A DNA stretch of 64,000 nt from Moringa oleifera (taxonomy: Eukaryota > Streptophyta > Magnoliopsida > Brassicales > Moringaceae). The notes below the pieces were generated by a model. The model saw only the letters and a list, made by a program, of their open reading frames with translations, was not told where the DNA came from and ran no database searches. Shown in pieces: positions 11,068 through 21,603 of this stretch (the stretch's first letter is position 1; every line of letters starts with the position of its first letter). Location: the NCBI GenBank assembly GCA_021397835.1, contig JAJFZO010000229.1, positions 4,702,001-4,766,000 of the forward strand, in the 5' to 3' direction. A program made the translations under genes and the position numbers.

Positions 11068-11789
11068 GTGGCTAAGCTGAAGGTGCCAAAACCAAAGCCA
11101 TTCTCTGCAGAGAGGAACGCCAAGGAGTTGGAGAACTTCTTATAGGATATGGAGCAGTATTTCAAAGCTGCCAGAGTGCTCGTAAACGACCAAGTAATGA
11201 TCACATCTATGTACTTATCTAATGATGCTAAGTTGTGGTGGCGCACCCGTATGCAGGATGATGCTATCATGGGAAGACCTAGCATTAATTCGTGGGAGGC
11301 ACATAAAACAGAATTGAAGGAGCAATTCTTGCCATGTAACACTTCGTTCATGGCTAGGGAACAACTAAAACGCTTGAAGTAAATGAGCTCAGTGCCCGAC
11401 TTTGTGAAGGAGTTCAGTTCCCTAATGTTAGACATTAAAAACATGCCGGAGGAGGATAGGTTGTTTAACTTTCTATCAGGCTTGCAGCTGTGGGCTCAAG
11501 CAGAACTGAGGCGGCAAGGTGTCAAAGACTTGCCCTCAGCATTTTCCGTGGTAGATAGCTTGGTGGATTTCAAGTATGTAGGTGATGCTTCCGAAAAAGG
11601 TGAGAAACGAGGGGAGGCTGGAAAGGAGATGAAAAAGCCCAATGGCAAGGGCAAGAAAAAGAAGAATGCCAATTCCAGCAAGCCTCGGAGCTCATCCCCT
11701 TCTAAGGGTAAGGGAAAGAATGTGGACCAAGAGGTTGCTTCTTATGCAATAGGCCACATAGAGCACGCGACTGTCCATGCAAGGAAAAG
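11068..11789 (+). pseudogene. gag remnant with zinc-knuckle trace (retrotransposon copy 1)
   Basis: The translated segment shows a plant retrotransposon Gag domain (Retrotrans_gag type: KELENFLxDMEQYFKAA, then LWWRTRM and NFLSGLQLWAQ). A lysine-rich region with KGKGKN follows. The frame is broken by a TAG where tryptophan is expected (about 11144), a TAA at 11380-11382, and a frameshift before a CCHC-like remnant CNRPHRARDCPCKEK at 11745-11789. Gag would form the particle that packages element RNA. The N-terminal part is lost at the junction with 26S rDNA. Confidence 0.85.
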
Positions 11790-12465
11790 TTAGTGGCACT
11801 CATAGCAGCAGAGGATTCCTGCCATAACTTCGGCGAACCCAATCCAATTGCTGAATGCGATCACACCTAAGAACTTGCAAAAAGGGTTGATCTGTGTTCC
11901 GATGAAGGCAAACGAGAAGGATACAATGGCAATGTTGGATACGAGAGCTACCAACAATTTCATCAAGGAAAGAGAAGTGGAAAAGCTCGGGCATAAGCTT
12001 TCTCTAGCCTTGGTCAAGTTTAAAGCAGCGAATGCTGAGGCAAAGGCAGTATGTGGAGCTACCACTACAACCGTTAAAGTAGGCGAATGGAAAGGTACGT
12101 CCAACTTCATGATAACTCAGTTAGATGACTTCGATGTTATCTTGGGTCTAGAATTCTTCAAACAAGCCAAGGCATTGGTGATGCCCCACTTAGGTGGATT
12201 ACTCGTGGCTAATGAGCGAGCCCCGAGCCTAATCAGAACTGAAGCAGCAAGGGAGCTTTTGATAAATAAAAAGCAGATCAGGTTGCAATCTGCAAAGTGG
12301 TTTAAGTCAGAACTACAAAAAGGTGAGGTGACGATGCTGGCAGCACTATTTGAGGCGAAAACAAATCAGGTAGTAGAGGTACCTGACGAGAGTGCTGAAG
12401 TGTTGAGAGAATTCAACGGAATTCCCCAAGACAGTGCCTTCGAGAATGAATGTTGATCATATGAT
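11790..12465 (+). pseudogene. retroviral-type aspartic protease remnant (copy 1)
   Basis: The open segment 11848-12456 encodes a retropepsin-like domain: MAMLDTRATNNFI, then WKGTSNFMITQLDDFDVILGLEF and MPHLGGLLVA. The catalytic DTG triad reads D-T-R at 11938-11946, so the catalytic loop is damaged. Compared with copy 2, about 20 nt are missing near 11819, which shifts the frame from gag. The C-terminal end corresponds to the start of the reverse-transcriptase region (LREFN) and is cut at about 12466, where sequence jumps to the integrase C-terminus. Confidence 0.85.
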
Positions 12466-12850
12466 CGGGAAGAAAGTTGAAGCAGTAGCTTATAAGTTTA
12501 AGCTACTGCAACATTTGAGGTTGCACCCAACATTCCATGTGAGCCTCCTTAAAGAGTTTCAGAACGATGCCGATCGCGGACATAAGCAGGCTAAGCATGC
12601 ATCGCTGGTAACTCGAGTTCAATTTGACAAAGAGATAGAAAAAATCCTTGATCATCGAACGGAGGGCTATAGTAAGATGAATCAGAGGACATATTACTTA
12701 GTCTAGTGGAAAGGCGCCAATGAAGTGGATTCAAGTTGGGAAAAAGATACCACATTGTGGCAATTCGAGGGCCAGATCAAGGCGTACCACAAAACTAAGC
12801 CGACGAGGGTGTCAAGCTTTTCTAGTGGGGGTGGTTTGTCAAACCCTTGA
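12466..12850 (+). pseudogene. integrase C-terminal / chromodomain remnant (copy 1)
   Basis: The sequence encodes the segment that in intact elements follows the integrase core (HPTFHVSLLK), then a chromodomain (FDKEIEKILDHR, RTYYLVxWKG, SWEKDTTLWQFE). Chromodomains target integration to particular chromatin. A TAG replaces the codon before WKG (12704-12706). The frame ends at TGA 12848-12850, just inside the LTR. A G-rich tract at about 12824-12835 is a candidate polypurine tract. Confidence 0.85.
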
Positions 12851-13401
12851 ATCTGAGTGCCAAGGCATAGGCATGGTAAGTCTTGCTCCATGCCCGAACT
12901 ATAAGTGTGGAGGGCCATGTTAGCAAGGCAAAAACGCATGAGTTAGATATGGAAACGAATGCAGGAGACTTGGTGAGAAATCGAGTTTCATACTTATAGT
13001 GGTGAGATATGCTCATGAGCTGGGAACGTTATGGAGAAAAGGATGAAGCACACAAATAGACCCACAAGCCCACTTAAGGGGAAAGCGACAGAGATGCCTC
13101 AAGCAAGCACCAACACATGGTGGTACGAATATGTCTAGTGACGGGAACATAGGGCAGATTTCGGGAACCCAGCTTAACATGGATGGAAAGTCCAGCAAGC
13201 GAAGATATTCCATAAAGAAAGGATATGGCTATTGGCTAAAGGAGGATCAAAGCGATAGAAAGATAAAAAAGAAATGTCTATCCCAAAAGCCAAGGGAGAT
13301 AAGGCTCGAAAAGAGTCCTGAATGGAAATCACCTCCTCAAGCCTATCCAAACTGGTTAAAAACAGATAAGAAGGCTTGGAGACGACTTCAAAGGAGATGA
13401 G

Positions 13402-13628
13402 ATCCTTGACTCAAGGAGAGTCCTTGCAGGAGAAAGATGTTATCCAAATATCCTTGACTCATGAAGTGTCCTTGTAGGAGAAGGATGCTATCCAAATGGA
13501 GAGTCCTTGCGAGAAGAGAATGCTATCAAAATATCCTTGACTCATGGAGAGTCCTTGCAGGAGAAGGATGCTATCCAAAAATCCTTGACTCATGAAGAGT
13601 CCTTGCGGGAGAAGGATGCTATCTAAAC
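13402..13628 (+). repeat. 48-bp tandem repeats in LTR U3, about 4.7 copies
   Basis: Units begin ATCCTTGACTCA and contain GAGTCCTTG followed by AGGAGAAGGATGCTATCC. One internal unit is shortened. They lie upstream of the LTR TATA box, where enhancer-like repeats are common. Copy 2 keeps only about 1.4 units (61243-61310), because a deletion ends inside one of them. Confidence 0.85.
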
Positions 13629-13740
13629 TTTGAAGATAAGCCTCAATGGGATAAAAGATTCGTGATTAAGATTGGGTGGCCTATCTGAAAGACGTGGGAT
13701 AACTAAGAGAGAGTGTTTGAGTAGGACACTCCTCAATTAG

Positions 13741-13748
13741 TATAAAAG
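13741..13748 (+). promoter_or_regulatory. LTR TATA box (copy 1)
   Basis: TATAAAAG is followed by a G run, about 290 bp before the LTR end and about 120 bp upstream of AATAAA. The arrangement fits U3, R and U5 of a Pol II-transcribed LTR. Confidence 0.6.
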
Positions 13749-14034
13749 GGGGCTTGGGTTCAGTTGTAAAGACATTGAGTAATACAAACTCAAGTCTGTG
13801 GGTAGCTAGAGGCTTTGGGTACTCTTAAAGAGAGACCCTTCTTTTGTAAATATTTCCTTTATTTTGAATAAAGTTTGAGAAAGAGTTCTCGTTATACTGT
13901 CTACTTACTTTGTTTTTATATTATTGTCTCTTCTTCTTCACTTGGCGTGGACTTAGAAAGTTGGGCTGGCTAGGTGGACGCACTTAGTGCCATCACACTA
14001 GGGTTGCGCTGATCCCGTAACAGACGGTGTGACA

Positions 14035-14633
14035 CCTACTATAGTGGTAACAGATGATGGAGAATTAGGGTTTGATTCCGGAGAGGGGCCCCAAGAAATG
14101 GCTGCCACATCCAAGGAAGGCAATAGGCACGCAAATTACCCAATCCTGACACAGGGAGGTAGTGATAATAAATAATAATAGTAAGCTCATCGAGTCTGGT
14201 AATTCAAATGAGTACAATCTAAATCCTTTAACGAGGATCCATTGGAGGGCAAGTCTGGTGCCAGCAGTCGCGGTTATTCTAGCTCCAATAGCATATATTT
14301 AAGTTTTTGCAATTAAAAAGCTCCTAGTTAGACCATGGGATGGGTCGGCTAGTCCGCCAACAGTGTGCACCGGTTGGCTCGTCCCTACTGCCGACGATGC
14401 GCTCCCAGCCTTAATTGGTCAGGTCGTGCCTCCGGCGCTGTTTTTTGAAGAAATTAGAGTGCTCAAAGTAAGCCTACGCTCTGAATACATTAGCATGGGA
14501 TAACATGATAGGATTTCAATCCTATTCTGTTGGCCTTCGGGATTGGAGTAATGATTAACAGGGAAAGTCGGGGACATTCGTATTTCATAGTCAGAGGTGA
14601 AATTCTTAGATTTATGAAACACAAACAACTGCA

Positions 14634-14687
<54 letters not shown>

Positions 14688-14805
14688 GACGATCAGATAC
14701 CGTCCTAGTCTTAATCATAAACGATGTCAACCAGGGATTAATGGATGTTGCTTTTAGGACTCTGCTGGTACCTTATGAGAAATCAATTCTTTTGGTTCTG
14801 GGGGA

Positions 14806-14841
<36 letters not shown>

Positions 14842-15274
14842 AGAAGGGCACCACCAGGAGTGGAGCCTGCGACTTAATTTGACTCAACATGGGGAAACTT
14901 ACTTGGTCCAGACATAGTAAGGATTGATAAACTGAGAGCTCTTTCTTGATTCTATGGGTGGTGATGCATGGCCGTTCTTAGTTGGTGGAGCGATTTGCCT
15001 GGTTAATTTCGTTAACAAACGAGATCTTAGCCTGCTAACTAGCTACATGGAGTGACCCTCCACAGTCAGCTTCTTAGAGGGACTATGGCCGCTTAGGCCA
15101 AGGAAGTTTGAGGTAATAATAGGTTTGTGATGCCCTTAGATGTTCTGGGCCACATGCGCGCTACACTGATATATTCAACGAGTTTATAGCCTTAGCCGAC
15201 AGGCCTGGATAATCTTTGAAATTTCATCGTGATGGGATAGACATTGCAATTATTGGTCTTTAACAAGGAATTTG

Positions 15275-15311
<37 letters not shown>

Positions 15312-15495
15312 TTTGCCTTTTGTACACACCGCCCGTCACTCCTGCTGATTGAATGGTCTAGTGAAGTATCCGGATCGCAGTGATGTGGGAGGTTTGCCGC
15401 TTGCGACGTCTCGAGAAGTCCACTGAACCTTATTATTTAAAGGAATGAGAAGTAATAACAAGCCTTTTGTAGGTGAACCTGTGGAAGGATCATTG
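14035..15495 (+). rRNA. 18S rRNA lacking its first ~342 nt, degenerate (unit B)
   Basis: Starts at CCTACTATAGTGG immediately after the retrotransposon LTR and runs to GGATCATTG at 15495. It is essentially colinear with the rest of the gene. The 530 loop reads GTGCCAGCAGTCGCGGTTATTC near 14259 instead of GCAGCCGCGGTAATTCC. The 3' region AACAAGGTTTCCGTAGG is changed to AACAAGCCTTTTGTAGG near 15459. The element insertion removed or displaced the 5' end, so this is a pseudogene. Confidence 0.93.
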
Positions 15496-15646
15496 ACAAA
15501 AACTCGCTCAGCGAAACAACCCGCGAACACGTTGTAAACACATCGACGAGGCGGAGGTCTCTCGAGCCCCTTGTACCACCTCGCATGGCAACAACAAAAT
15601 CCATAGCACGTGATGTGCCAAGGAACTCAAATGAAAAAGCACGCCC
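15496..15646 (+). other. ITS1, truncated (unit B)
   Basis: The ITS1 5' part, ending in AAAAAGCACGCCC. The rest of ITS1, all of 5.8S, ITS2 and the first ~150 nt of 26S are deleted. The join uses the shared CGCCC present on both sides. Confidence 0.82.
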
Positions 15647-16173
15647 GAATTATAGTCTAGAGAAGCGTCCTCAGTGACAAACCGGGTCCCAAGTCCCTTA
15701 AAAAGGGGCGCCGAAGAAGGTGAGAGCCCCGTCTCGCCTGGACCCTGTCGCACCATGAGGCGCTGTGGACGAGTCAGGTTGTTTGGGAATGCAGCCCCTA
15801 TAGGGCGATAAATTTTGTCCAAGGCTAAATACGAGCGAGAGATCGATAGCGAAGAAGTGCCACGAGGGAAATATGAAAAGGACTTTGAAAAAAGAGTCAA
15901 AGAGTGCTTGAAATTATCCGGAGGGAAATGGATGGGGGCCGGTGATGCACCTCGATCGGATGTGGAACGGCCACGAGCCGATCCACCGGTCGACTTAGGG
16001 TGCTGATTGACATGGAACACGAAGGCGGCCCTAGCCCAAGCCTTTGATACGCTCGTGGAGACGTCGTCGTCGAGATCGTGGCTTCGACACCTGCTTGCTT
16101 CCGATGTCGGCCAGCGGGCTCCCTATTTGACCCATCTTAAATCACAAACCAAGGAGTCTGACATGCATGCGAG
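15647..16173 (+). rRNA. 26S rRNA internal fragment, degenerate (unit B)
   Basis: About 530 nt of 26S, starting at GAATTATAGTCTAGAGAAGC and aligning with about 21458-21976 of unit C. It stops at GACATGCATGCGAG and passes into IGS repeats. Both ends are deletion junctions. The gene has no 5.8S partner and no 3' half. Confidence 0.88.
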
Positions 16174-18731
16174 CACGCCAACCAAGCCACGGGCGCCCAT
16201 CACGAGCTAGCCTTTCGATATAGCGCATCGCGAGCCAGCCAGGGAGCCGCGTCGGACAAACCATGGGCATTGGAGGCATGCCTCGGCAGCCCCAAGCAAC
16301 CAAGGCATGGGCTGCTTGCCAATCGTGCAGTAGTGGTGGGTGCTCCTACTAGGCCACGGGAGCCCATCGTGAGCTAGCCCCCTCATCCCTACTCCTCGAC
16401 TTAGTGCCCAACGAGCGAGCCAGGGGAGCCGAGTTGCACGGACACTGTTCATAGGAGGCACACATCGGCAGCCCCCAGCAGGCAATGCATGGGGTGCTTG
16501 CACAGCGTGTAGTAGCCTTGGGTGCACCAGCCAAGCCACGGTTGCCCATCGCGAGCCAGTACCCTCGTCCCTGTCCATCGACATATTGCCCAACGAGCGA
16601 GCCAGGGAAGCCGCGTCGCACGAACCCTGGGCATTGAAGGCAGGCCTTAACAACCCCCAGCAAGCACGGCATGGGCAGCTTGCCTAGGCTAAGATAGCAA
16701 TGGGTGCGCCAGCCAGGCCACGGGCGCCTATCGTGAGCCAGCCCTCTCGTCCCTGCCCCTCGACGTAGTGCCCAGTGAGAATGCCAGGTGAACCGCATTG
16801 CACGGACCTGGGCGTGGGAGGCATGCCTCAGCAGCTCCCAGTAGGTATGGCATTGGGCTGCTTGTGCAGTGTGTGGATGCGGTGGGCGAGCCTACCATGC
16901 CACGGGCATCCATCTCGAGCCAGCACCCTTGTCCCCGGCCCTCGACATAGTGCCCAACGAGTGAGCCATGGGAGCCACATCGCATGGACCCTGGGCACTT
17001 GAGGCAAGCCTCGGCAGCCTCAACAGGCATGGCATTGTCAGCTTGCCCAGGCTGCGACAGCGGTGGGCACGCTAGCCAAAACACGAGCGCCCATCGCGAG
17101 CAAGCCCCCTCGTCCTTGCCCCTCGACATAGTGCCCAGCAAGCGAGCTAAGGGAGCCGCATCACACAAACCCTGGCCACGAGAGGCATGCCTCGACCGCC
17201 ACCAGTAGGCATGACATGGGTTGCTTTCCTAGCGTTCGACAACGATAGGCGCGCCAGCCATGCAACGGGTGCCCATCATGAGCCAGCCCCTTGACATAGT
17301 GCCTAACGGGCGAGCTAGGGAGCCGTGTTGCATGGACCCTGGGCATGGGAGGCATACCTCAGCAGCCTTCACAAGGCACGGCATGGGCTGCTTGCTTAGC
17401 TTGCGGCAGCGGTGGGCTCGCCAGCTAGGCCATGGTCGCCTATCACGAGCGAGCCCCTCTACATAGTGCCCAACGAGCGAGCTATGGGAGCCGTGTCGCA
17501 TAGACCCTAGTCATGGGAAGCATGCCTTGGCAGCCCCCAGCAGGTGTGGCATAGGTTGCTTACCCAGTGTGCGGGGGCAGTAGGCATGCCAGTTGGGCCA
17601 CGGGCGCCCATCACGAGCCAACCCCTCGACATCGTGCTCAGCGAGCGAGCCTGGAGAACCATATCGCACGGACCCTGGGCACGAGAGGCTTGCCTCAAAA
17701 TCTCATAGCTGGCACGGGCCTCAAAAGCTCATAGCTGGCACGGCATGGGCTGCTTGCGCAACTTTCGACAGTGGTAGGCTCGCCAGCCAGGCCATGGCCG
17801 CCCATCACGAGCCAGCCCCTCTACATAGTGCCCAGCGATCGAGCCAGAGGAGCCGCGTTGCACGGACCCTGGGCATGGAAGGCATGCCTCGGCAGCCCCC
17901 AGTAGGCATGGCATGCGCTGCTTGCCCAGTGTGCGGCAATGGTGGGTGCGTCTACCAGGCCACAGGAGCCCATCGCGAGCCAGCCCCTTAGTCCCTGCCC
18001 CTCGACGTAGAGCCTAGTGAGAGTGCCAGGGGAGCCGCGTCGTACTGATGTTGGGCACGAGAGGGATGCCTCGAAAGCCCCCAGAAAGCATGGCATGGGC
18101 AGCTTGCCCAGCGTGTAGCAGTCTTAAGTGCGTCAGCTAGGCCACGGGCGCCCATCGTGAGCCAGCCCCATCGTCCCGGCCCCTCAACACAGTGCCTAGC
18201 GAGCGAGCCAAGGAAGTCGCGTCGCATGGACCCTGGGAATGGGAGGCACACCTCGACAACCTCCAACAGGCACAGCATGGGCTGCTTGCCCAACATGCGG
18301 CAGCTGTGGGCGTGCCAGCTAGGCTAGTGGCGATAATCGCGAGCGAGCACCCTCGACCCTGCCCTTCGACGTAGTGCACAGCGAGCGAATCAGGGAAGCC
18401 ACGTCGCATGGACGCTGGGCACAGGAGGCAAGCCTCGGTAGCCCCTAGCAGGCATGGCATGGGTTGCTTGCCAAGCTTTCGACAGCAGTGGGCACGCCAA
18501 CCAAGCCATGAGCACCCATCGCGAGCCAGCGCCTCATTTCAACCCCTCAAGATGGTTCCCAGCGAGCAAGCCAGGGCATGGGAGGCAAGCCTTCGCAGCC
18601 CCCACCAGGCATGGCATGGGTTGCTTGCCCTGCTTGCGGCAGCGGTGGGCGAGCTAGTCGATCCACGGGCGCACATCGCGAGCCAGCCATTCATCCCTGC
18701 CTCCAGATGTAGTGCCCAGTGAGTGTGCTAG
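16174..18731 (+). repeat. IGS subrepeat array B, 182-bp unit, about 14 copies
   Basis: The same 182-bp family as array A, entered in mid-unit at CACGCCAACC after truncated 26S. It leaves straight into the 3' part of a 5' ETS around GGGGCATGGG, a sequence found in both partners. The promoter, AT-rich spacer and most of the ETS are missing, so this spacer has no recognisable Pol I start. Confidence 0.9.
17693..17744 (+). repeat. 26-bp local tandem duplication inside one IGS subrepeat
   Basis: CCTCAAAATCTCATAGCTGG and its near copy begin at 17693 and 17719. The unit is thereby lengthened. It is the only such short duplication I noticed in this array, and fits replication slippage. Confidence 0.8.
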
Positions 18732-18992
18732 GGGCATGGGTGGAAACCTCAGCTGGGCCTCGTGCTCCAAGCGTGGCTTGCTTCAGCATGCGGCTGCTTT
18801 GGCACACGGGCTCCCGATCGTCCCGTTGGGTGCGAAAAGTGTTACAACAGGAATGGCCTCGACGTCTGCCTATCCAAGCGAAAGCATTTGTCCCATGTCC
18901 AATCGAATTTGAACAACAACCGTGACAGCTTTGGCCTCAGGGAGCCTTACAACATGCTTCGATCCTAATTGGTGCGACGTCTCGAAGGATGC
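18732..18992 (+). other. 5' ETS, 3' part only (unit C)
   Basis: About 260 bp matching 36630-36891, ending at CTCGAAGGATGC before the 18S start. The upstream ETS and promoter are missing because of the array/ETS deletion. Unit C therefore has an almost complete gene body without its own upstream promoter in the normal place. Confidence 0.78.
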
Positions 18993-20050
18993 TACCTAGT
19001 TGATCCTACTTGTAGTCATATGCTTATCTCAAAGATTAAGCTATGTATGTGTAAGTATGAACTAATGCAGGTTGTGAAACTGCGAATGGCTCATTAAATC
19101 GGTTATAGTTTGTTTGATGGTACCTACTACTCGGATAACTGTAGTAATTCTAGAGCTAATATGTGCAACAAACCCGGACTTTTGGAAGAGATGCATTTAT
19201 TAGATAAAAGGTCGACGCAAGCTTCGCCCATTGCTCTGATGATTCATGATAACTCAACGGATCGTAAGGCCATTGTGCCGGCGACGCACCATTCAAATTT
19301 CTACCCTATCAACTTTCGATGATGGGATAGTTGCTTACTATGGTGGTGGCAGGTGACTGAGAATTAGGGTTCGATTCCTAAAAAGAAGCCTGAGAAACAG
19401 TTACCACATCTAAGGAAAGCAACAGGCGCGCAAATTACCCAATCTTGACATGGGGAGGTAGTGACAATAAATAACAATATCGGGCTCTTCGAGTCTGGTA
19501 ATTGGAATGAGTATAATCTAAATCCCTTAACGAGGATCCATTGGAGGGCAAGTTCGATGCCAGCAGCCACGGTAATTCCAGCTCCAATAGCGTATATTTA
19601 AGTTGTTGCTATTAAAAAGCTCATAGTTGGACCTTGGGATGGGTTGGCCAGTTTGCCTACAGTGTGCACCGGTTGGCTCGTTCCTACTGCCATGATGCGC
19701 TCCTGGCCTTAATTGGCCGGGTCGTGCCTCCGATGCTGTTACTTTGAAGAAATTAGAGTGCTCAAAGCAAGCCTACGCTCTAAATACATTGGCATGGGAT
19801 AACATCATAGGATTTCGATCCTATTCTGTTGGCCTTCAGGATCAAAGTAATGATTAACAGGGACAATCGAGGGCATTCATATTTTATAGTCAGAGGTGAA
19901 ATTCTTGGATTTATGAAAGATGAACAACTACGAAAGTATTTGCCAAGGATGTTTTTATCAATCAAGAATGAAAGTTAGGGGCTCGAAGATGATCATATAC
20001 CGTCCTAGTCTCAACCATAAATGATACTGACGAGGGATCAACGGATGTTG

Positions 20051-20089
<39 letters not shown>

Positions 20090-20109
20090 CTTTGGGTTTC
20101 GGGGGGGAC

Positions 20110-20142
<33 letters not shown>

Positions 20143-20442
20143 AGGAAGGGCACCACCATGAGTGGAGCCTGCTACTTAATTTGACTCAACACGTGGAAAC
20201 TTACTAGGTCTAGATATAGTAAGGATTGATAGACTGAGAGATCTTTCTTGAATGAGACCTCAGCCTGCTAACTAGCTATATGGAGTTGACCCTCCACGAT
20301 CGGCTTTTTAGAGGGACTATGGCCACTTAGGCCAAGGAAGTTTGAGGCAATAATAGGTCTGTGATGCTATTAGATGTTCTGGGCTGCACGGGCACTACAC
20401 TGATGTATTCAACGAGTTTATAACCTTGGCCAACAAGCCCAA

Positions 20443-20474
<32 letters not shown>

Positions 20475-20660
20475 AATCATTGCAATTGTTGGTCTTCAAT
20501 GAGGAATTCCTAGTAAACACGAGTCATCAGCTCACGTTGACTACGTCCCTGCCTTTTGCACACACCGCCTGTTGCTCTTGTCGGTTGAATGGTCCATTGA
20601 AGTGTTTGGATCACGCGACGTGGGCAGTTCACCGCTTGCGACGTCGTGAGAAGTCCACTA

Positions 20661-20697
<37 letters not shown>

Positions 20698-20730
20698 ATT
20701 TCCCTAGGTGAACGTGTGGAAAGATCATTG
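18993..20730 (+). rRNA. 18S rRNA, near full length, degenerate (unit C)
   Basis: Starts TACCTAGTTGATCCTACT (normally TACCTGGTTGATCCTGCC) and ends AAGATCATTG. Length is 1738 nt against about 1810 usual. About 70 nt are missing at 20251 (CTTTCTTGAATGAGACC), in the stretch that in unit B reads ATTCTATGGGTGG onwards. The 530 loop has CAGCCACGG, and the decoding-site region reads CACACCGCCTGTTGC. I judge it non-functional. Confidence 0.94.
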
Positions 20731-20978
20731 TCAAAAACTGGTTTAGTAAAATGACCCGCAAACACGTTGTAAACACACCGACGAGGCGGAGGGCTCTCCA
20801 GCCCCTCGTCCTGCCTCGCACGGCAAGGGTGCGCAGGCTTATGCCCAAGCCCCTCATCGCACGCACCAACAAAACCCACAACATGGGATGCGCCAAGGAA
20901 CTCGAATGAAAAAGCACACCCCAGTCATCTCGATCTTGGTACGCGACTGGCGATCGTGTCGTCCTTAGACAATGTTTA
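20731..20978 (+). other. ITS1 (unit C)
   Basis: Complete 248-bp ITS1 with the same blocks as unit A (ACGTTGTAAACACACCGACG, AAAAAGCACACCCC). Confidence 0.85.
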
Positions 20979-21141
20979 AAATGACACTCGATAACGGATA
21001 TCTCGGTTCTCGCATCAATGAAGAACGCAGCAAAATGCGATACTTGGTGTGAATTGGAAAACCCCGTGAACCATCGAGTCTTTAAGCGCAAGTTACGCCC
21101 GAACTGATCAAGCCGAGGGCACGTCTGCCTGGGTGTCAAGC
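20979..21141 (+). rRNA. 5.8S rRNA, degenerate (unit C)
   Basis: 163-nt 5.8S copy. The plant signature GAATTGCAGAATCC is altered to GAATTGGAAAACCC near 21051. CATCGATGAAGAACG reads CATCAATGAAGAACG. The end GGGCACGTCTGCCTGGGTGTC is preserved. The combination of order, length and decay marks a pseudogene. Confidence 0.92.
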
Positions 21142-21316
21142 ACTGTCGCCCCCGATCGCAGGGGTAGATGTTGGCCTTTCGTGCACCTTCGACTCGCGAT
21201 TGGCCTAAAAAGCAGCCTCGAGTGGCGCCGCATCACGGCTTGCCAATGGTAGAGAAAGCCTTGTGCGCACATCGCTCGCTTGCAGCTCACGGACTCAACG
21301 ATCAATCGATCGAGAT
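21142..21316 (+). other. ITS2, shortened (unit C)
   Basis: 175 bp, with TAGATGTTGGCC and GATTGGCCTAAA. It lacks about 40 bp present in unit A, mainly the segment after CGCCCCCGA and part of the CTCCCTCGTGCGC block. Confidence 0.8.
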
Positions 21317-21572
21317 GCGACCCCAGGTCAAGTGGGACCACCCACTGAGTTTAAACATATCAATAAATGGAGGAAAAAAAACTAAGAAAGATTTCCCTAG
21401 CAATGGCGAGCAAACGAAAAAAGCTCAGCTTGAAAATCGTGCGCCCTCGACGCTCGAATTGTAGTATGGAAAAGCGTTCTCAGCGACGGACCGGGGCCCA
21501 AGTACCCTAGAAAGGGGCGCTAGAAAGGGTGAGAGCCTTGTCTCGCCCGGGACCTTGTTGCATCATGAGGCA

Positions 21573-21603
<31 letters not shown>

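Larger units (their letters stand above)
11064..14034 (+). mobile_element. Ty3/gypsy chromodomain LTR retrotransposon, 5'-truncated and internally deleted (copy 1)
   Basis: The order is partial gag, zinc-knuckle remnant, aspartic protease, then a direct jump to the C-terminal chromodomain region and one LTR. Reverse transcriptase, RNase H and the integrase core are missing, as are the 5' LTR and primer-binding site. The LTR starts TGTCA (12837) and ends TGACA (14034), and its outer end abuts 18S rDNA at about nucleotide 343 of that gene. The chromodomain marks the chromovirus group of plant Ty3/gypsy elements. The clade is possibly Galadriel-like, but I am not sure. Several premature stops show it is dead. 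A second copy lies at 59595-62432. Confidence 0.9.
12837..14034 (+). repeat. 3' LTR of Ty3/gypsy element (copy 1), 1198 bp
   Basis: Bounded by TGTCA at 12837 and TGACA at 14034, which are perfect 5-bp terminal inverted repeats of the TG...CA type. It contains a cluster of 48-bp tandem repeats (13402-13628), a TATA box at 13741 and AATAAA at about 13866. Its outer end joins 18S sequence CCTACTATAG with nothing between, which is the signature of a real integration end. The opposite flank is lost, so a target duplication (expected CCTAC) cannot be tested. Confidence 0.85.

Noticed and set aside
12837..12923. Chromodomain frame continuing further into the LTR
   Set aside because: A TGA lies at 12848-12850 in copy 1 and at 60686-60688 in copy 2. 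The overlap with the LTR start is only about 14 nt.
13131..13400. 89-codon frame (lysine-rich) as a small gene
   Set aside because: It is within the LTR U3, and the homologous frame in copy 2 (60870-61133) differs in length. No protein family recognised.
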